Source of the DNA: Tipula vernalis
Taxonomy: Eukaryota; Arthropoda; Insecta; Diptera; Tipulidae
Direction of reading: 5' to 3'
DNA length: 64,000 bases
NCBI GenBank assembly: GCA_958295665.1
Contig: OY282560.1
Span: 96,139,930 to 96,203,929 of the forward strand
The position numbers and the translations under genes are program-made. The stretch's first letter is position 1; each line of letters starts with the position of its first letter. The notes under the pieces are model-generated. The model did no database searches. It had not been told where the DNA came from and saw nothing but the letters and a program-made list of their open reading frames with translations. Positions 58,205-64,000 of this stretch are shown here, one piece after another.

Positions 58205-58408
58205 TTTTGTTTAAAAAAAAAAAAAAAAAATGTATGCCAACTAAAAAACGGTGAAAGACGTGAAGTAAAAATAGTTTAAAAAAAAGAAAAAAAAAGTAAA
58301 ATAATAAAATAAAAAAATCAATTGTAAAAATCGACAATTGAAAACGTAAGCACAAGAAAAGAAAAAGTACGCCATTTTGCTAAAATTTGACCAAAATTAA
58401 AAATTGTA

Positions 58409-61400
58409 ATGGAGAATATGAAAAGGCCAGCACCTTTAACAATTAAAGGAAATTTACAATTAAATTGGCAGAAGTTTAAAAGGCAGTTTGATATTTTCAT
58501 GATTGCTACGGGCTGCAACACAAAAGAAGATCAGGTCAAAGTAGTGGTATTTAGAAACTTAGTGGGCGAAGAAGCTAACGCAATATTGGACACATTGGGC
58601 ATTCAAAAGATAGAAGAAGCCAAATTAGAAGACGTCATCAAGGAATTCAAAAAATATTGTGTACCTAAAATAAATTTATTGAGATACCATTTTTATAATC
58701 GACGACAACAAGAAAATTAAACGTGTGATAATTTTTTGACAGACCTGAAAACATTGTCAGAAAATTGTGAATTCGGAACGTTGAAGGACAGCATAATACG
58801 AGACAGGATCGTGTTTGGTTTAAAAGACACAGGACTTCAGGAAAAGCTGCTGAAATTAGGAAATCCAACGTTGATCGAAACAGTTGATAAGTGTAGGATG
58901 GAAGAACGCTCTTCAATGCAGGCAAGAGAAATACAAAAAACAACAGAAACTGAAATAAATGAGGTTAGAAAATTTACTATAATTATAATAAAAATTTAGA
59001 TTATAATAAAGTTAAGTTTAATTCGATGAATAAATCGAAAGCGGGTAGAAAAGAGCAAAAACCATCACAATCGGGGGATTCGGTAGAAGTAAAAATGATA
59101 AATTCCAAAAAATGTAACGAGCGACACGCGTGGGGAAAATGCCCAGCTTATGGATTTAGATGTAAGAAATGCAAGTCGTGGCATCATTTTACAAAATGTT
59201 GCAGGTCTAAAAGAGTTGATGAGTTACAAGAGCGGAATGATTGTGATGATTTTTGTATCGATAGTATTTGATATCCAGGGCATAAGGGGTCCTGAAATAA
59301 AAGATGAAATTGAGATAGATAAAAAGAATAGAAGTGTTTTGTCAATAACACAGAATAATAAGGGATGGTTTGAAAATTTATTAATAAACGAAAAACAAAT
59401 TTTGTTTAAAATAGACACGGGGGCGGATGTAAATATACTTCCAATAGACATATATGAAAAAATAAAAGGCGATAGTAAGATACAGGAGATTTTAATGGCG
59501 TATGGGGGGTCGAAAATAATTTCTTTAGGGAAAGTAAGGTTAAGCGTGACATATAATGATATTGGGAAAATTGAACTTTTCATTGTAGTTGATGCGAATT
59601 TAACTCCCATAATTGGTTTAGAGACTATTAAAAGTTTAAAAGTAATTAAAACTGTTAATGTAATTACAAACGAAAAAGAAAATTTTGTTAAAGAAAATTC
59701 AGAATTTTTTATAGGTCTAGGGAGATTTCCTGAAAAATTAAAAATAGTCCTAAAGGAGAATGCTCATCCAGTGTCTAGACCCCCACGTAGGATTCCGATT
59801 GCTATAAAAGAAAAACTCAAACAAGCAATAGAAAAACTTCAAAACAATAACATAATACAATCATTAAAAGAACCCACTGAGTGGGTGAGCAATTTGGTAG
59901 TAGTTGAGAAACCGGATGGCTCGATGAGAATTTGTTTAGATCCCAAGTATTTGAACGAAGCGATTAAAAAAGACTATTACGAAATACCAAGGTTAGAGAA
60001 TCTTGCGGCAAAATTAACAGGTGCAAATGTATTTTCTGTTTTAGACCTTAAGGACGGATTTTATCAGATTGAGTTGGACGAATATTCGAAAAAACTTTGT
60101 TCGTTTAGTTCACCTTGGTATAAATATAGCACTGGAAACTTTTCAAAAGTTAAATGAAAAAAATTTTGGAGATATTTCGGGAATTCTTATTTACATGAAT
60201 GACATACTGATATATGGTTGTAATGAAAAAGAACATGATGAAAGATTGTTGAAAGTAGTCAAGAGGGCTAAAGAATTGAATATAAAATTCAATAAAACAA
60301 AAATTCAATACAAAGTGGACAAAGTCAGGTTTCTAGGGCATGTGTTTAGTCGGGATGATATAAGTAATGATCCAAATAGAGTCAAAGCAATAACAGAAAT
60401 GCCAGATCCAACCAATAGGAAGGAATTACAAAGATTCCTCGGAATGATAAACTATATGCGGAGTTTCATTCCAAATCTGGCTAGTCATACTGAACCTTTA
60501 CGACAGTTGCTGAAAAAGAATAATGAATTCTTATGGTTAGATAGTCATACAAAGTCGATAAAAAATTTAAAACATATGATCGTTAAGTCACCCATTTTAC
60601 AGCCTTTCAATGAAAAGGAAAAAATAGTGATACAGACAGATGGCAGCCAGTATGGCTTAGGGTGTGTATTGTTACAGAATCGAAAACCTGTAGCTTATGC
60701 ATCCAGGAGCTTAACAGCAATGGAACAACAGTATGCTCAGGTGGAAAAAGAATTGCTAGCTGTAATCTATTCGTGTGCAAAATTTCATTATTTTATATAC
60801 GGAAGAAAAGTCGAGATTCATTCTAATCATAAACCCTTAGTAAGTATAATGAAAAAAGAATTAGGAAAAATAAATTCGTCACGTCTTCAGAGAATGAAGA
60901 TGAAACTGCTAGTATATGAGATTGAGTTAAAGTATGTCCCGCGTAAATAAATGCATATAGCTGACCATCTGTCCAGATCATTTTTAATAGATGAATCACA
61001 GAATGAGTTTAGAGAGTACGAGGAAGTCGTTCATTCTGTAAACATGATAGAGTTGAATAAACAAAAAATGGTGATGGAGACTTCAAGGGACAAAGTCTTA
61101 AATCAAATCTTGAATGTATATCAGAATGGTTGGCCTAAGGATAAGAGATTTCACCTTGAGGAGGTAAAGCCATTTTGGAAATTTCGACAGGATATATTTT
61201 GTGATGAGGGGATAGTATACTTAAACGATCGAATAGTGGTACCAAAAATATTACGTAGACATATGTTGGAAAAGTTTCATGAAGCTCATGTTGGTATAAG
61301 CAAGACAAAACCAAGAGCACGACACATTTTATATTTGCCCGGAATCGACAATGATATAGAGGATTTCATCAATAAATGTAGAGTATGTGAGAAATATAGG

Positions 61401-61414
61401 TCTTCTAATTCATA
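58409..61414 (+). pseudogene. Older Gypsy gag-pol, decayed and cut at the integrase
   Basis: Gag starts MENMKRPAPLTIKGNLQL (ATG 58409). It has a TAA at 58718-58720 where the frame otherwise continues, a shift near 58972, and a basic Cys/His tract (CPAYGFRCKKCKSWHHFTKC) by 59190. Protease: FKIDTGADVNILP (59406-59445). RT: GSMRICLDPKYLNEA, VFSVLDLKDGFYQIEL, then a short deletion near 60115-60125 that removes the conserved LPFG approach. The catalytic box reads YMND instead of YMDD. RNase H: IQTDGSQYGLG, EKELLAV, and HSNHKPLV, where Asp is expected in place of the Asn. A TAA at 60948-60950 precedes HIADHLSR. Integrase keeps only its HHCC finger (HEAHVGISK ... CRVCEKY), then satellite begins. AT-rich codon use contrasts with the young Gypsy. 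Confidence 0.9.
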
Positions 61415-64000
61415 TTTGGAAATCGCACTCATCTCTCAAGGGCCAATATCGGCCATTGCTAACAATGATGGCAAAGGTTTGGCTGGCACATGGAATAAAC
61501 CTCTAAATTACCTAGTTAAAAACCCCAATCCATACGAATCGTTCGTTTAATAAAAATTCTACAAATTAATTTTTGGAAATCGCATTCATCTCTCAAGGGC
61601 CAATATCGGCCATTGCCAACAATGATGACAAAGGTTTGGCTGGCACATGGAATAAGCCTCTAAATTACCTAGTTAAAAAATTCTAATCCATACGAATCGT
61701 TTGTTTAATAAAAATTCTACAAATTAATTTTTTGGAAATCGCACTCATCCCTCAAGGGCCAATATCGGCCATTGCCAACAATGATGACAAAGGTTTGGCT
61801 AACATATGGAATAGGCCTCTAAATTACCTAGTTAAAAAACCCTAATCCATACGAATCGTTCGTTTAATAAAAATTCTACAAATTTTTTGGAAATCGGACT
61901 CATCTTTCAAAGGCCAATATCGGCCATTGCCAACAATGATGACAAAGGTTTGGCTAACACATGGAATAGGCCTCTAAATTACCTAGTTAAAAAACCCTAA
62001 TCCATACGAATAGTTCGTTTAATAAAAATTCTACAAATTAATTTTTGGAAATCGCACTCATCTCTCAAACGCCAATATCAGCCATTGCCAACAATGATGA
62101 CAAAGGTTTGGCTAACATATGGAATAGGCCTCTAAATTACCTAGTTAAAAAACCCTAATCCATACGAATCGTTCGTTTAATAAAAATTCTACAAATTAAT
62201 TTTTGGAAATCGCACTCATCTCTCAAAGGCCAATATCGGCCATTGCCAACAATGATGGCAAAGGTTTGGCTGGCACATGGAATAAGCCTCTAAATTACCT
62301 AGTTAAAAAACCCTAATCCATACGAATCGTTCGTTTAATAAAAATTCTACAAATTTTTTGGAAATCGCATTCATCTCTCAAAGGCCAATATCGGTCATTG
62401 CCAACAATGATGACAAAGGTTTGGCTAACACATGGAATAGGCCTCTAAATTACCTAGTTAAAAAACCCTAATCCATACGAATCGTTCGTTTAATAAAAAT
62501 TCTACAAATTTTTTGGAAATCGCACTCATCTCTCGAAGGCCAATATCGGCCATTGCCAACAATGATGACAAACGTTTGGCTGGCACATGGAATAAGCCTC
62601 TAAATTACCTAGTTAAAAAACCCTAATCCATACGAATCGTTCGTTTAATAAAAATTCTACAAATTAATTTTTTGGAAATCGCATTCATCTCTCAAGGGCC
62701 AATATCGGCCATTGCCAACAATGATAACAAAAGTTTGGGTAACACATGGAATAAGCCTCTAAATTACCTAGTTAAAAAACCCTAATCCATACGAATCGTT
62801 CGTTTATTAAAAATTCTACAAATTTTTTGGAAATCGCACTCATCTCTCAAAGGCCAATATCGGCCATTGCCAACAATGATGACAAAGGTTTGGCTAACAC
62901 ATGGAATAGGCCTCTAAATTACCTAGTTAAAAAACCCTAATCCATACGAATCGTTCGTTTAATAAAAATTCTACAAATTAATTTTTTGGAAATCGCACTC
63001 ATCTCTCAAGGGCCAATATCGGCCATTGCCAACAATGATGACAAACGTTTGGCTGGCACATGGAATAAGCCTCTAAATTACCTAGTTAAAAAACCCTAAT
63101 CCATACGAATCGTTCGTTTAATAAAAATTCTACAAATTAATTTTTTGGAAATCGCATTCATCTCTCAAGGGCCAATATCGGCCATTGCCAACAATGATAA
63201 CAAAAGTTTGGGTAACACATGGAATAAGCCTCTAAATTACCTAGTTAAAAAACCCTAATCCATACGAATCGTTCGTTTAATAAAAATTCTACAAATTAAT
63301 TTTTGGAAATCGCACTCATCTCTCAAAGGCCAATATCGGCCATTGCCAACAATGATGGCAAAGGTTTGGCTGGCACATGGAATAAGCCTCTAAATTACCT
63401 AGTTAAAAAACCCTAATCCATACGAATCGTTCGTTTAATAAAAATTCTACAAATTTTTTGGAAATCGCATTCATCTCTCAAAGGCCAATATCGGTCATTG
63501 CCAACAATGATGACAAAGGTTTGGCTAACACATGGAATAGGCCTCTAAATTACCTAGTTAAAAAACCCTAATCCATACGAATCGTTCGTTTAATAAAAAT
63601 TCTACAAATTTTTTGGAAATCGCACTCATCTCTCGAAGGCCAATATCGGCCATTGCCAACAATGATGACAAACGTTTGGCTGGCACATGGAATAAGCCTC
63701 TAAATTACCTAGTTAAAAAACCCTAATCCATACGAATCGTTCGTTTAATAAAAATTCTACAAATTAATTTTTTGGAAATCGCATTCATCTCTCAAGGGCC
63801 AATATCGGCCATTGCCAACAATGATAACAAAAGTTTGGGTAACACATGGAATAAGCCTCTAAATTACCTAGTTAAAAAACCCTAATCCATACGAATCGTT
63901 CGTTTATTAAAAATTCTACAAATTTTTTGGAAATCGCACTCATCTCTCAAAGGCCAATATCGGCCATTGCCAACAATGATGACAAAGGTTTGGCTAACAC
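61415..64000 (+). repeat. 157-bp satellite with a 1,100-bp higher-order unit
   Basis: About 16 head-to-tail monomers of 155-159 bases, each containing TTTGGAAATCGCACTCATC, GGCCAATATCGGCCATTG, ACATGGAATAAGCCTCTAAA and CCATACGAATCGTTCGTTTA. Length varies mainly at AAATT(AA)TTTTTTGG. From about 62190 the variants repeat in the same order after seven monomers: the block 62190-62900 equals 63290-64000 with an offset of exactly 1,100 bases as far as I can compare, including the rare GTTTATTAAAAA variant. The array continues past the window. Confidence 0.97.

Noticed and set aside
61418..64000. Regular repeat considered as a CRISPR array
   Set aside because: Whole 157-bp units are conserved with no unique spacers, and the genome is eukaryotic; it is a satellite.

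Overview
The window is AT-rich eukaryotic DNA made almost entirely of transposable elements. The element types are mariner, PIF/Harbinger, hAT, MULE/Phantom, Penelope-like, an R1/LOA-like LINE and Ty3/Gypsy without env, together with satellites and many small inverted-repeat elements. This mix, with short GT-AG introns, points to an insect. I cannot name the order from sequence alone; a fly or a related holometabolous insect is a guess.

Layout. 1-2.04 kb: a PIF/Harbinger element cut by the window edge, its four-exon transposase interrupted by a 149-bp MITE. 2.04-6.75 kb: a LINE RNase H scrap, a mariner with TIRs and TA duplication, a second mariner relic, and a hidden Penelope-like reverse transcriptase. 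8.3-11.7 kb: a microsatellite repeat, a third mariner relic, and two inverted-repeat elements. 14.5-17.8 kb: a 3,244-bp hAT-type element (8-bp duplication, GCTCTT subterminal motifs) whose interior is a ~108-bp satellite, itself interrupted by a 611-bp element with TAA duplications. 19.1-22.8 kb: a 466-bp hAT MITE and a 3,137-bp hAT element with a decayed TTF-finger transposase. 25-29 kb: MITEs and local duplications.

29.25-31.47 kb (minus strand): the only convincing host gene, a four-exon D-aspartate/D-amino-acid oxidase of 334 codons ending in the peroxisomal signal SKL.

33.7-37.05 kb: an internally deleted LINE with a 13-bp target duplication. 39.6-40.7 kb: a second Harbinger relic. 41.1-45.2 kb: a decayed DDE-type element (DUF7869-like) next to an old Gypsy copy with 169/163-bp LTRs. 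45.77-47.49 kb: a 1,720-bp MULE with 9-bp duplications, subterminal minisatellites and an 80-bp perfect palindrome. 50.8-51.2 kb: a second Penelope-like fragment.

52.0-61.4 kb: a young Gypsy element (444-bp LTRs differing at one base) sits in the presumed 5' LTR of an older Gypsy. The older element is cut at its integrase by a ~157-bp satellite. That satellite runs to the window end and shows a seven-monomer, 1,100-bp higher-order period. Apart from the oxidase, almost nothing here is host coding; the window is best read as a stratigraphy of nested insertions.
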